A stretch of 64,000 nucleotides of DNA, from positions 42,804-106,803 of the forward strand of contig CADECP010000025.1 of NCBI GenBank assembly GCA_902825875.1, given 5' to 3'. Below are positions 7,623-16,067 of this stretch, one piece after another (within the stretch, counting starts at the first letter, position 1; each line of letters starts with the position of its first letter). The notes beneath the pieces are model-generated. The model had not been told where the DNA came from. It was given only the letters and a program-made list of their open reading frames with translations, and did no database searches. A program made the position numbers and the translations under genes. The stretch comes from an uncultured Acidobacteriota bacterium. Its GTDB lineage: Bacteria; Acidobacteriota; Blastocatellia; RBC074.

Positions 7623-9091
7623 ATTTTCGATTAGCATTAAAGCAACCGGCAACCCGGCAATCCGTCAATTTAGTCGGAATAGTTTTAGCTGTGGCTGTTG
7701 CCGCATTTCTTGTGACGAACGATTGGTTGGGCGCAGCCGGAGTGATTGTACTGTGGGCGGGCTGGCAATTTTTGCCGAACATTGGCGGCCCCCCGATGTT
7801 GCAACTGGCGTTTACGCATCAATGGGTGCAGGTGTTTTTGGGCGTGTATTACCACGGCGTGACCGGCAGAAAGCTGGAAGCGATTGAAATGAGCGATTAC
7901 CGCCCGATGGTCATGATCGGCATGGGATGTTTGGTGGCGTTGCTGGTTGGGCTGGTTGTCGGAGTAAAGCTGTTCAACCGGGCGTTCAAAACTGAAACGG
8001 AGCTTTTGGCAGAAAGCTTGTCGTTGCGCGTGCTGGTGATTGGGTATGCGGTTTCGTTTGCAGTCGTTGGCGGCGTGTCGGCGCTGGCCTGGCAAATTCC
8101 GGGATTTACTCAAGCGATCATATCCCTGTCGTTTTTGCGACTGGCGCTGTTGTTTTTGCTGTTGCGAAAACTGGTGTGGCCAAAACTTCAGACTCCATGG
8201 ATTGTTTTGATTTTGAGTTTGGAAGTGGTCATTGGAATCACAGGATTTTTTGCCGGATTCCGCGAACCGTTGGCGATTGCGACCATAGTGTTGCTGGAAC
8301 GGTTTAACGCGAAAAGTTTTCGGCATTGGGCGGTGTTCGGCGGAATGGCGGCGGCGGCCTTGTTTTTGGCGGTGTTGTGGACGGCGGTGAAAGTGGATTA
8401 CCGATCCAAATTCGTTTCTGACGAAGCCTTCGCCAATTCCACCGAAACACGGTTGAGTTACATCGGGGCGGCGCTGGGAAAATTCGTATCAGGAGAAGGC
8501 GGCCAGGTCGCCGATCAAACGGATGCGTTGGTAGATCGGTTGTGGGTGGTTTATTACCCGGCGTTGGCGGTCAGCCGCGTTCCCAAAGAATTGCCGCACA
8601 CCAACGGTGAAATCCTGCAATCGGCTTTGTTGCACGTCGTCACACCTAGATTTTTGTTTCCTGAAAAAGCCGGGCTGCGGTCAGACAGCGAAATGGTCAG
8701 AAAGTATTCCGGCATTTGGGTCGCTGGCGGAGACGATGGAACCAATGCAGAAAACGACACCAGCATCGCGTTTGGCTATGCGGCGGAATCGTATCTGGAT
8801 TTCGGCGTGCCTTGGATGTTTGTGCCGGTTCTGATTTGGGGCGCGGTGATGGGATTGTTGTACGGTTTGTTTTTCCGGCTGATCGTTCATCGAGAATTGG
8901 CGATTGCCGTCGGCACGGTGATTTTCTGGCTGAGTCTGTACATCTTCGAACGTTCCTGGGTGAAGACTCTGGGGCAATCGGCGACATTGATTGTTTATCT
9001 GACATTGGTCACGGTCTTGGTTGACCGATTCCTGTTGTCGCAAAAATCATCTTCGGCGATTTCCGTCGTCCGCAGAATGGCGATCGGATAG
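7619..9091 (+). CDS. Polytopic membrane protein, O-antigen/EPS polymerase-like
   Basis: 490 aa, strongly hydrophobic, with about ten to twelve predicted membrane segments (for example LVGIVLAVAVAAFLV near 19, MIGMGCLVALLVGLVVGVKL near 98, and two C-terminal segments near 395 and 460). A large polar loop lies near residues 265-390, as in Wzy-type polymerases. No strong sequence motif can be recognised, which is usual for Wzy. The position inside a glycosyltransferase cluster, overlapping ATGA with the preceding gene, makes a polysaccharide polymerase the best guess; an O-antigen ligase is the alternative. It would act in the inner membrane on undecaprenyl-linked repeat units. Confidence 0.7.
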   Translation: MNFRLALKQPATRQSVNLVGIVLAVAVAAFLVTNDWLGAAGVIVLWAGWQFLPNIGGPPMLQLAFTHQWVQVFLGVYYHGVTGRKLEAIEMSDYRPMVMIGMGCLVALLVGLVVGVKLFNRAFKTETELLAESLSLRVLVIGYAVSFAVVGGVSALAWQIPGFTQAIISLSFLRLALLFLLLRKLVWPKLQTPWIVLILSLEVVIGITGFFAGFREPLAIATIVLLERFNAKSFRHWAVFGGMAAAALFLAVLWTAVKVDYRSKFVSDEAFANSTETRLSYIGAALGKFVSGEGGQVADQTDALVDRLWVVYYPALAVSRVPKELPHTNGEILQSALLHVVTPRFLFPEKAGLRSDSEMVRKYSGIWVAGGDDGTNAENDTSIAFGYAAESYLDFGVPWMFVPVLIWGAVMGLLYGLFFRLIVHRELAIAVGTVIFWLSLYIFERSWVKTLGQSATLIVYLTLVTVLVDRFLLSQKSSSAISVVRRMAIG

Positions 9092-9110
9092 CTTCTTTGT
9101 CTTATCAACG

Positions 9111-10283
9111 GTGAGAGTTCTTCACGTGGCGGCTTACTTTGCTCCGGCGTTTGTGTATGGCGGGCCGCCGCGCAGCATTTTGGGGTTGTGCAAAGCTCTG
9201 CGGCGAGCGGGCGTGGATGCTTCGGTATTCACGACCACCGCCAACGGCTCAGGCGATTTTCCTGCTTCGACAGAACAACAAACTTACGAAGGCGTTCCGG
9301 TCAAACACTTTCAACGTCGCTGGCCGAAACGCTTTTTTGCTGTTCAGGGATTGGCAGAAGCGTTGATTGCCGAAGCTGCCAATTTCGATTTGATGCACAT
9401 TCACGGGCTGTGGAATTTGACGGTGTGGGCTGCGATGCGTGCGGCCAGAAAAGCCGGATTGCCTTACCTGATTTCTCCCAGAGGTATGCTGGATCGTGGC
9501 GCGATGAATCACGAAGCGGTGCGCAAGTTCATCGCCTGGCATTTGGCGGAGCGTGAAAACCTGCTGGGCGCGCGATTGCTGCACGCGACTTCGGCCAGCG
9601 AAGCCGAAGCGATTGCCGCTTACAACCTGAACAAACCGATTGTCGCTATTCCTCACGGCATTGAATTCGAGACCATTTCATCCACGAAGGCACACGAAGA
9701 AGACACGAAGAAAAACAAAAAACAGATTGTGTTTCTTGGTCGCATTCATCCGATCAAACGGTTGGATTTGCTGGCGGCGGCGTTTGCTCAAATCAAGGCC
9801 GGTTGTCCCAAAGCTCGGCTGGTGATTGCCGGGCCGGATGAGGGCAATCATCGCAAACAGATCGAACCGTTGTTTGCTTCGGCGGCTGATTCGGTGGAAT
9901 GGGTTGGCGAGGTCGCGGGAGAAGCCAAAGCACGATTGTTGAACGACGCGGCGATGTTGGTGTTGTGCTCGGATTCGGAAAACTTTGGGCTGAGCGTGGC
10001 GGAGGCTTTGGCAGCCGGAACGCCTGTCGTGACTACGCACACGATTCCGTGGGCAGAAGTGGAATCTGTCGGCTGCGGATTTTGGGTGGAACAATCTGCC
10101 GAAGCGATGGCCGACCGAATGTTGTACTTGTTGAATCACTCCGACGAAGCCGCAGCGATGGGTGAGCGCGGCGCTCAATGGGCGAGAGAGAAATTCGGCT
10201 GGGATGGGGTGGCTAGCCAAATGACGAATTGTTATGAAGATATCTTGAGCAGGTGCGAAAACATTGCTGGCAGAAAGATGTAG
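9111..10283 (+). CDS. Glycosyltransferase, GT4 family
   Basis: 390 aa from a GTG start at 9111. The longer reading from 9021 would overlap the polymerase by 70 bases and add a non-conserved peptide, while VRVLHVAAYFAPAFVYGGPP is the normal GT4 opening. The donor domain begins at IVFLGRIHPIKRLDLL (about 205) and the EX7E motif is ENFGLSVAE (about 291-299). Residues about 189-204 (ISSTKAHEEDTKKNKK) come from a CACGAAG-type repeat at 9676-9722, inserted just before the donor domain. The final codons and stop (GRKM, TAG) lie in the family K palindrome at 10266-10328. Confidence 0.86.
   Translation: MRVLHVAAYFAPAFVYGGPPRSILGLCKALRRAGVDASVFTTTANGSGDFPASTEQQTYEGVPVKHFQRRWPKRFFAVQGLAEALIAEAANFDLMHIHGLWNLTVWAAMRAARKAGLPYLISPRGMLDRGAMNHEAVRKFIAWHLAERENLLGARLLHATSASEAEAIAAYNLNKPIVAIPHGIEFETISSTKAHEEDTKKNKKQIVFLGRIHPIKRLDLLAAAFAQIKAGCPKARLVIAGPDEGNHRKQIEPLFASAADSVEWVGEVAGEAKARLLNDAAMLVLCSDSENFGLSVAEALAAGTPVVTTHTIPWAEVESVGCGFWVEQSAEAMADRMLYLLNHSDEAAAMGERGAQWAREKFGWDGVASQMTNCYEDILSRCENIAGRKM
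9676..9722. repeat. Family E repeat (CCACGAAG), one-armed copy inside a coding sequence
   Basis: TTTCATCCACGAAGGCACAC followed by two more ACACGAAG units and an A-rich run. It resembles one arm of the palindrome at 42870-42946. It is read in frame and encodes a short, highly charged linker in the glycosyltransferase at 9111-10283. Confidence 0.75.
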
Positions 10284-10328
10284 GCAGAAAAAATATGAAA
10301 TTCTTTCTGCCCCTATTTTTCTGCCAGC
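10266..10328. repeat. Family K palindrome (GGCAGAAA...TTTCTGCC)
   Basis: GCTGGCAGAAAGATGTAGGC pairs with GCCCCTATTTTTCTGCCAGC; total 63 bp with a short loop. It contains the stop codon of the upstream glycosyltransferase (10281-10283). It could act as a weak transcription terminator, but there is no following T run, and the asparagine synthase 38 bases downstream belongs to the same cluster. Confidence 0.85.
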
Positions 10329-10365
10329 TTAGAGGTCATGAGAGTTGTCGGGATAAATAAGAGTT

Positions 10366-12186
10366 ATGTGCGGAATTGCAGGAATAGCTACAAATCGTAG
10401 CGACAACATTCAGCCTGAAGCTGCGATGAAGCGCATGCTGGGCGCGATTCATCACCGTGGGCCGGATGATTTAGGCAGCCAGATTGTTTCAACAAAAGGC
10501 GGCGAGGTTTGGTTGGGCAACACTCGATTGGCGATTCAAGATTTAAGCGCCGCAGGGCATCAACCGATGCGCGACCTGCGAACTGGTAATTGGATTGTCA
10601 TTAACGGCGAAATTTACAACCACCGCGAAGTTCGACGCGCGTTGCCTGCGCCTGAAAACGGCTGGCGTTCGAGCGGCGATACTGAAACCGTCTTGCAAGC
10701 TTATGCCATGTGGGGACGCGAATGTTTGTCCCGGTTGCGCGGAATGTTCGCGTTGGCGATTTGGGATGAAGCCGCTGGGGAATTGTGGTGCGCGCGAGAT
10801 CGGTTGGGCATCAAACCGTTTTACTTCCACGCCGACAAAACCCGATTCGTTTTCGCTTCGGAAGTTCGTGCGCTGCTGGCTTCGGGGTTGATCGAACGGC
10901 GATTGAATTCGTCGGGTTTGGCCGGGCTTGTTCGCTTCGGTTCGTTGCCGGAGCCGCTGACTTTGATCGAAGGCGGTGAATCGTTACTCGCCGGTCATTG
11001 GCTGCGAATCCGCGAAGGCAAAATCGTTGAGCGGTTTCGATATTGGTCGCCGAATCCGATTTCGACGACGGCTCAGCCAAAAGCCGAAACGATCAAAACG
11101 GTTCGTCGGCATCTGGAACGCGCAGTCGCAGAGCACTTGCTCGCCGACGTACCGGTCGCCAGTTTCTTGAGCGGCGGAATTGATTCTTCGATAGTCACGG
11201 CTTTGGCCGCGCAAACTTCGTCGTCGCCGATCAAAACTTTCACGGTTGGATTTCGAGACGCGGAGCTTGATGAATCGGAATACGCGCAAGCCGTTGCCAA
11301 CCGGTATCGAACGGAGCATCAGCGCGTTTTGCTCAGCGACGACGAAGCCGTCGAGATGGTTTCCGCAGCCGTAGCCGCAATGGATTTGCCCAGCGCCGAT
11401 GGAGTCAATACTTATGTCGTGTCGTCGGCGGTGGCTCGCAACGGAATCAAAGTCGTGCTGTCTGGTTTAGGCGGAGATGAATTGTTCGGCGGCTATCGCA
11501 GCTTCGCGTTGTTGCCGCAGATGGAGCGTTGGTCTGCGTTGGCTGGCGTGTTGCCAAAAAGTTTCAGACAGTTGGCGGCGGGCGGCGGCAGCAAAGGCGA
11601 ACGCGCGGCGGAAATAATCGGCGCGGGTTTGAACCTGACGGAGCGGTACAACACTTTGCGCGCGATGTGGTCAGACGGCGAGTTGTTGCGAATGGGTTTT
11701 GATTCCGTCTGTTACGGTTTGGAAGAGCCGCTGGCCGGATTAAGCGGCGCGACTCAAGTCAGTTTGTTGGAGTTGCAAGGTTATATGCGCGGCACTCTGT
11801 TGCGAGACAGCGACGCGATGAGCATGGCGCATTCGCTGGAATTGCGCGTGCCGTTGCTGGATCACGAATTGGTGGAATGTTGCGTGGCCGCGCAAGTCGC
11901 GGGCAGCGGGCAAAAAACTACGCTGCTGGAAGCCGCCGGAGAATTGTTACCCGACGGAATCGCCAATCGCCCCAAGCAAGGTTTTGTTTTTCCGATGGAT
12001 CGTTGGATGCGCGGCGCTTTGCGGCAAGTGGTGAGTGACGGCATTTCACATCTTGATGACGCGGCAGTGTTTCCCGGTTTGAATTTGAACCGCTTTGTCG
12101 AACAGTTCCAGCGCGGTCAATTGACGTGGTCGCGTTTGTGGACGTTTGTCGTGCTTGGGCATTGGGTCAAGCGTGTTGGCTTATGA
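10366..12186 (+). CDS. asnB: Asparagine synthase (glutamine-hydrolysing)
   Basis: 606 aa, normal AsnB length. Starts MCGIAGI, so the catalytic Cys2 of the class II glutaminase is present; RGPDD (about 31-35) and GEIYNH (about 82-87) are the glutamine-binding motifs. The synthetase domain carries the PP-loop SGGIDSS at about 269-275. It would convert Asp, or a sugar carboxylate in this context, to the amide with ATP and Gln. It lies in a polysaccharide cluster beside a second, degenerate paralogue, so an amidotransferase for a uronic acid or amino sugar is as likely as housekeeping asparagine synthesis. The stop overlaps the next start (ATGA). Confidence 0.88.
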   Translation: MCGIAGIATNRSDNIQPEAAMKRMLGAIHHRGPDDLGSQIVSTKGGEVWLGNTRLAIQDLSAAGHQPMRDLRTGNWIVINGEIYNHREVRRALPAPENGWRSSGDTETVLQAYAMWGRECLSRLRGMFALAIWDEAAGELWCARDRLGIKPFYFHADKTRFVFASEVRALLASGLIERRLNSSGLAGLVRFGSLPEPLTLIEGGESLLAGHWLRIREGKIVERFRYWSPNPISTTAQPKAETIKTVRRHLERAVAEHLLADVPVASFLSGGIDSSIVTALAAQTSSSPIKTFTVGFRDAELDESEYAQAVANRYRTEHQRVLLSDDEAVEMVSAAVAAMDLPSADGVNTYVVSSAVARNGIKVVLSGLGGDELFGGYRSFALLPQMERWSALAGVLPKSFRQLAAGGGSKGERAAEIIGAGLNLTERYNTLRAMWSDGELLRMGFDSVCYGLEEPLAGLSGATQVSLLELQGYMRGTLLRDSDAMSMAHSLELRVPLLDHELVECCVAAQVAGSGQKTTLLEAAGELLPDGIANRPKQGFVFPMDRWMRGALRQVVSDGISHLDDAAVFPGLNLNRFVEQFQRGQLTWSRLWTFVVLGHWVKRVGL

Positions 12187-13268
12187 GAATTTTGGTTTTA
12201 ACGACAGACGCTTACGGTGTGAAAGGCGGCATCGCGCAATACAACCGCGATTTTCTGGCTTCGTTGTGCAGCAGCCCACAAGTCAGCGAAGTCGTCGCTA
12301 TTCCGCGTCAGGCTTCTGACGAATTGGGCGAGTTACCCGATAAGCTGCGCTTCGTGACCAGTGGATTGAACAGCAAAGCGAAGTATGCCAAAGCCGTTTT
12401 CAGTGAGGCGATGTTCGGTGACAAATTCGATCTGGTGATTTGCGGGCACATCAATCTGCTGCCGTTCGCGTGGCTGGCCAGCCGTCGGCATCAAGCTCCA
12501 TTGGTGTTGATGATTTACGGAATTGACGCCTGGCAACCGCATCAAAGCGCGTTGATTAACCGATTGGCAAAACGCATCCACTCGGTGATTTCGATCAGCA
12601 ACGTGACGATGAAAAAGTTTCTTGACTGGGCAGCGCCGCAGGATTGCCAGCAATTCATCATGCCGAACGCGATTGATCTGGCCCGATATTCACCCGGCGA
12701 AAAAAGTTCGGCGTTGTTGGAACGATATGGCCTGACGGGAAAGAAAGTGCTGGCGACTGTGGGGCGGTTGTCGGCGAATGAACGGTACAAAGGGTTTGAC
12801 GAAATTCTGGATGTGCTGCCCAGTTTGCAAGCGGAGATTCCAGACTTGGCTTATTTGGTGATGGGCGACGGCGATGATCGCGCTCGGTTGGAAGAAAAAG
12901 CCAGACGGTTGGACGGTTCGGCGAAAGTCGTTTTCACCGGCTACGTCGCCGAATCGGAGAAGCTGGATCATTACCGACTGGCGGACGCTTACGTCATGCC
13001 CAGTCGAGGCGAAGGATTCGGGTTTGTGTTTTTAGAGGCGATGGCCGCTGGCATTCCGGTTGTCGCCAGCAACGTGGACGGCGGTTACGAAGCCGTGCGC
13101 GAAGGAATGTTGGGCAAGGTGGTCAATCCGGCGAAGCCCGACGAAATCCGGCAAGGAATTCGGCACGCGCTGAATCAACCTTGCGGAATCGTGCCTGAAG
13201 GCCTGGAGTATTTTTCCTTCGACAATTTCGAGCGCCGCGTTCACGAGTTTCTTGTGAAGTGTCAGTAG
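12183..13268 (+). CDS. Glycosyltransferase, GT4 family
   Basis: 361 aa from the ATG at 12183, which overlaps the asnB stop by 4 bases; a longer reading from 12126 lies inside asnB and is not used. MRILVLTTDAYGVKGGIAQY carries the acceptor-domain glycine loop, VLATVGRLSANERYKGFDEIL opens the donor domain (about 184), and EGFGFVFLE (about 277-285) is the EX7E motif. The stop codon TAG is inside the first bases of a family A palindrome (13259-13334), so the last two residues (CQ) come from the element. Confidence 0.87.
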   Translation: MRILVLTTDAYGVKGGIAQYNRDFLASLCSSPQVSEVVAIPRQASDELGELPDKLRFVTSGLNSKAKYAKAVFSEAMFGDKFDLVICGHINLLPFAWLASRRHQAPLVLMIYGIDAWQPHQSALINRLAKRIHSVISISNVTMKKFLDWAAPQDCQQFIMPNAIDLARYSPGEKSSALLERYGLTGKKVLATVGRLSANERYKGFDEILDVLPSLQAEIPDLAYLVMGDGDDRARLEEKARRLDGSAKVVFTGYVAESEKLDHYRLADAYVMPSRGEGFGFVFLEAMAAGIPVVASNVDGGYEAVREGMLGKVVNPAKPDEIRQGIRHALNQPCGIVPEGLEYFSFDNFERRVHEFLVKCQ

Positions 13269-13334
13269 CCCGAGCGTGAGCAAGGGCGTTGCTTACGAAT
13301 CCCAAGCCCTTCCTTACGGTCGGGCTACTGACAC
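13259..13334. repeat. Family A palindromic element (76 bp), copy 2
   Basis: GTGTCAGTAGCCCG ... CGGGCTACTGACAC, exactly 76 bp. The TAG within CAGTAG ends the upstream glycosyltransferase. The rest fills most of the 84-base gap before the GDP-mannose dehydratase. Confidence 0.95.
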
Positions 13335-13352
13335 GGTTGGATTTTACAGGCG

Positions 13353-14315
13353 ATGAAGAAAGCATTGATCTGCGGAATTTCCGGTCAAGACGGCGCGTAT
13401 CTGGCGCAGTTTCTGCTGGGCAAAGGTTACGCGGTGATTGGGACTTCGCGCGACGCTCAGATCAATTCGTTCGGCAATTTGCAGCGGCTGGAATTGCGCG
13501 ACCGCGTGAAGTTGGAATCCATGTCGCTGACGGATTTTCGCAGTGTCCTGCAAGTGTTGACGAAGGTTCAACCGGATGAAGTCTACAATCTGGCTGGGCA
13601 AAGTTCGGTGGGACTGTCGTTTCATCAACCGGTCGAAACGCTGGAAAGCATTGCGCTGGGCGCGTTGAATTTGCTGGAAGCCATTCGCTTTACCGAACGT
13701 CCGATTCGTTTGTACAACGCCGGTTCCAGCGAATGTTTTGGCGACACGGGCGACGTTGCCGCCGACGAAAGCCAGCCGTTTCATCCGCGCAGTCCTTACG
13801 CCGTGGCTAAGGCGACGGCCTTTTGGGAAACCGCCAATTACCGCGAAGCTTACAACCTGTTCGCTTGTTCGGGGATTTTGTTCAATCACGAATCGCCGCT
13901 GCGCCCCGAACGCTTTGTCACCAAAAAGATCGTTGCCGCTGTTTGTCGAATCGCTGCTGGCAGCGGAGAAAAGCTTCAGTTAGGCAATCTTGGAATTCAA
14001 CGCGATTGGGGATGGGCGCCGGAATACGTGCAGGCGATGTGGTTGATGTTGCAACAAGACGCGCCGGAAGATTTTGTTGTGGCCACGGGCAAGACATTCA
14101 GTTTGGAAGAATTCGCGGCTGCGACATTTTCGGCGTGCGGCTTGAACTGGCGCGATCACGTTGAAATTGACTCCGCGCTGTTGCGACCGGCTGACATTGA
14201 CGCGGGCAGAGCCGATCCATCAAAAGCCGCGCGCGTGTTGGGTTGGCAGGCTCAGCATTTCATGCCGGATGTTGTGCGGATGATGATTCAGGCAGAGAAG
14301 GAAGAGAAGAAGTAA
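13353..14315 (+). CDS. gmd: GDP-mannose 4,6-dehydratase
   Basis: 320 aa short-chain dehydrogenase of the extended type. The NAD(P) loop is GISGQDGAYLAQFL (about 8-21), GAGSS-like SSECFG lies near 125-130, and the catalytic YxxxK is YAVAK near 150-154. RFVTKKIVAAV and QRDWGWAPEYVQAM are strongly typical of GMD. It converts GDP-D-mannose to GDP-4-keto-6-deoxy-mannose, the precursor of GDP-fucose, GDP-rhamnose and GDP-perosamine. No reductase or epimerase for the second step is in the window, so the final sugar is unknown. At 320 aa it is at the short end of the family. It is followed after 3 bases by the carbamoyltransferase. Confidence 0.88.
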   Translation: MKKALICGISGQDGAYLAQFLLGKGYAVIGTSRDAQINSFGNLQRLELRDRVKLESMSLTDFRSVLQVLTKVQPDEVYNLAGQSSVGLSFHQPVETLESIALGALNLLEAIRFTERPIRLYNAGSSECFGDTGDVAADESQPFHPRSPYAVAKATAFWETANYREAYNLFACSGILFNHESPLRPERFVTKKIVAAVCRIAAGSGEKLQLGNLGIQRDWGWAPEYVQAMWLMLQQDAPEDFVVATGKTFSLEEFAAATFSACGLNWRDHVEIDSALLRPADIDAGRADPSKAARVLGWQAQHFMPDVVRMMIQAEKEEKK

Positions 14316-14318
14316 TCA

Positions 14319-16058
14319 ATGTACATTCTGGGAATTAACGCTTATCACGCGGATGCTTCGGCGGCGATTGTGTGCGACGGAAAACTCGTCGCCGCTGCCG
14401 AAGAAGAACGCTTCAATCGCATCAAACATTGCGCGGGCTTTCCTTACCAGGCGGTCAAATACTGTCTGGAAACGGCGGGCATCAAACCCGAAGAGTTGAC
14501 GCACATTGCCGTTGCTCGTGACACGCGGGCGAATCTGGACAAGAAGCTGCTGTACGCTTTGAAGATTCCGCAGATGGCTTTGCGGCGATTGGCTCCGCAG
14601 GGCAAGTTCGCCGGAATCAAAGAAGACGTGGCCAAAGCTTTGGACGTTGACGCGGCAACGCTGACCGCCGAAGTCACGCGCGTTGAACATCACAAAGCTC
14701 ATCTGGCCAGTTCGTTTTACGTTTCCGGCTTTGAAGACGCTGCGTTGTTGTCCGTTGACGGGCTGGGAGATTTTGCCAGCACGATGTGGGGCGTCGGACG
14801 CGGCACGAACATGACGATTGACGGTTCGATAGCCTTTCCGCACTCGCTGGGATTTTTCTACACGGCGATAACTCAGTATTTGGGTTTTCCGCGTTACGGC
14901 GACGAATTCAAGGTGATGGGTTTGGCGTCGTATGGCCAGCCGGAATTTCAGGATGAATTCGCCAAGATCGTTTTGTTGGAAGACAGCAAGGGCAAGCCGA
15001 GATTCCAACTTGGCCTGGATTACTTCATTCACCACAAAGTCGGTTCGGACATCACTTGGGAAGAAGGCATTCCGGTCATCGGCAAACTGTTTTCCGATCA
15101 TCTGGAAAAACGCCTGGGCGCAGCGCGCGAAGCCAGCGCGCCGGTCGAGCAGCGTCATTTCAACATTGCGGCTTCGTTGCAATCGCGGTTGGAAGATTCA
15201 GTCATGGCTTTGCTGAATCGCTTGTACGAAAGGCACGGCGTTCGGCGCGTTTGTCTGGCCGGAGGCGTGGCTTACAACTGCGTCGCCAACGGAAAAATTT
15301 TCGACCGCACTCCATTTGAGCAAGTCTATGTGCAGGCTGCGGCGGGCGACGCGGGATTGGCGATTGGCTCGGCGTTTTATGTCCAGCATCAAGTGTTGGG
15401 GCAGCCGCGCGATTTCGTGATGGAGCACGCTTACTGGGGGCCGGAGTTTTCAAGTGAAAAGATTGGGGTCGCGTTAGGCAGGATTCAGGATTTAGGATTT
15501 AGGATTTCGGAGTTTGCGGATGAAACCATTGCGGCAGAAACGGCGAAGCGGATTGCGGAAGGGAAAATCGTTGGTTGGTATCAGGGGCGATTGGAATTTG
15601 GCCCGCGCGCGTTGGGCAATCGCAGCATCGTCGTTGACCCTCGCCGCGCCGAGATGAAAGACATTCTGAACAGTCGCGTCAAACATCGGGAATCGTTCCG
15701 TCCGTTTGCGCCTTCGATTTTGGAAGACCGAGTCGGCGAATACTTCGAGCGTTCGCATCCGTCGCCGTTTATGTTGATGGCTTATTCGGTGAAGCCGGAA
15801 AAACGCTCTGTGATTCCGGCCCCGACTCACGTGGACGGAACCGGCAGATTGCAAACCGTCAATCGCAGGCAGAACGAACGGTACTGGCAATTGATTACGG
15901 AATTCGACCGACTGACCGGAGTTCCTGTCGTGTTGAACACTTCGTTCAACGACAACGAACCCGTAGTCTGCAAACCCGAAGAAGCGATTGATTGTTTCCA
16001 GCGCACAAAGATGGATGTGCTGGCCATCGGCAATTTTCTGGTGGAGAAAGCCGACTAA
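14319..16058 (+). CDS. Carbamoyltransferase, NodU/CmcH family, with an in-frame heptamer repeat
   Basis: 579 aa. The N-terminal half has the Kae1-like fold (MYILGINAYHADASAAIVCD, then HHKAHLASSF near 126 and LLSVDGLGDF near 145), and the C-terminal YrdC-like part has the diagnostic LEFGPRALGNRS (about 426-437) and VVLNTSFNDNEPVV (about 537-550). These enzymes carbamoylate sugar hydroxyls with carbamoyl phosphate and ATP, so the polysaccharide probably carries an O-carbamoyl group. Residues about 388-398 (RIQDLGFRISE) are encoded by four copies of a GGATTTA-type heptamer, replacing a normally variable linker. Confidence 0.87.
   Translation: MYILGINAYHADASAAIVCDGKLVAAAEEERFNRIKHCAGFPYQAVKYCLETAGIKPEELTHIAVARDTRANLDKKLLYALKIPQMALRRLAPQGKFAGIKEDVAKALDVDAATLTAEVTRVEHHKAHLASSFYVSGFEDAALLSVDGLGDFASTMWGVGRGTNMTIDGSIAFPHSLGFFYTAITQYLGFPRYGDEFKVMGLASYGQPEFQDEFAKIVLLEDSKGKPRFQLGLDYFIHHKVGSDITWEEGIPVIGKLFSDHLEKRLGAAREASAPVEQRHFNIAASLQSRLEDSVMALLNRLYERHGVRRVCLAGGVAYNCVANGKIFDRTPFEQVYVQAAAGDAGLAIGSAFYVQHQVLGQPRDFVMEHAYWGPEFSSEKIGVALGRIQDLGFRISEFADETIAAETAKRIAEGKIVGWYQGRLEFGPRALGNRSIVVDPRRAEMKDILNSRVKHRESFRPFAPSILEDRVGEYFERSHPSPFMLMAYSVKPEKRSVIPAPTHVDGTGRLQTVNRRQNERYWQLITEFDRLTGVPVVLNTSFNDNEPVVCKPEEAIDCFQRTKMDVLAIGNFLVEKAD
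15481..15508. repeat. Tandem heptamer (GGATTTA type), four copies inside a coding sequence
   Basis: GGATTCA, GGATTTA, GGATTTA, GGATTTC in a row. A 7-bp unit keeps frame only when gained in threes (21 bp). It is read through in the carbamoyltransferase as IQDLGFRIS. Confidence 0.9.
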
Positions 16059-16067
16059 ATTTTTAAG

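Noticed and set aside
9021-9110. Start of the glycosyltransferase inside the polymerase gene
   Set aside because: Creates a 71-base overlap and a non-family peptide; the GTG at 9111 gives the normal opening.
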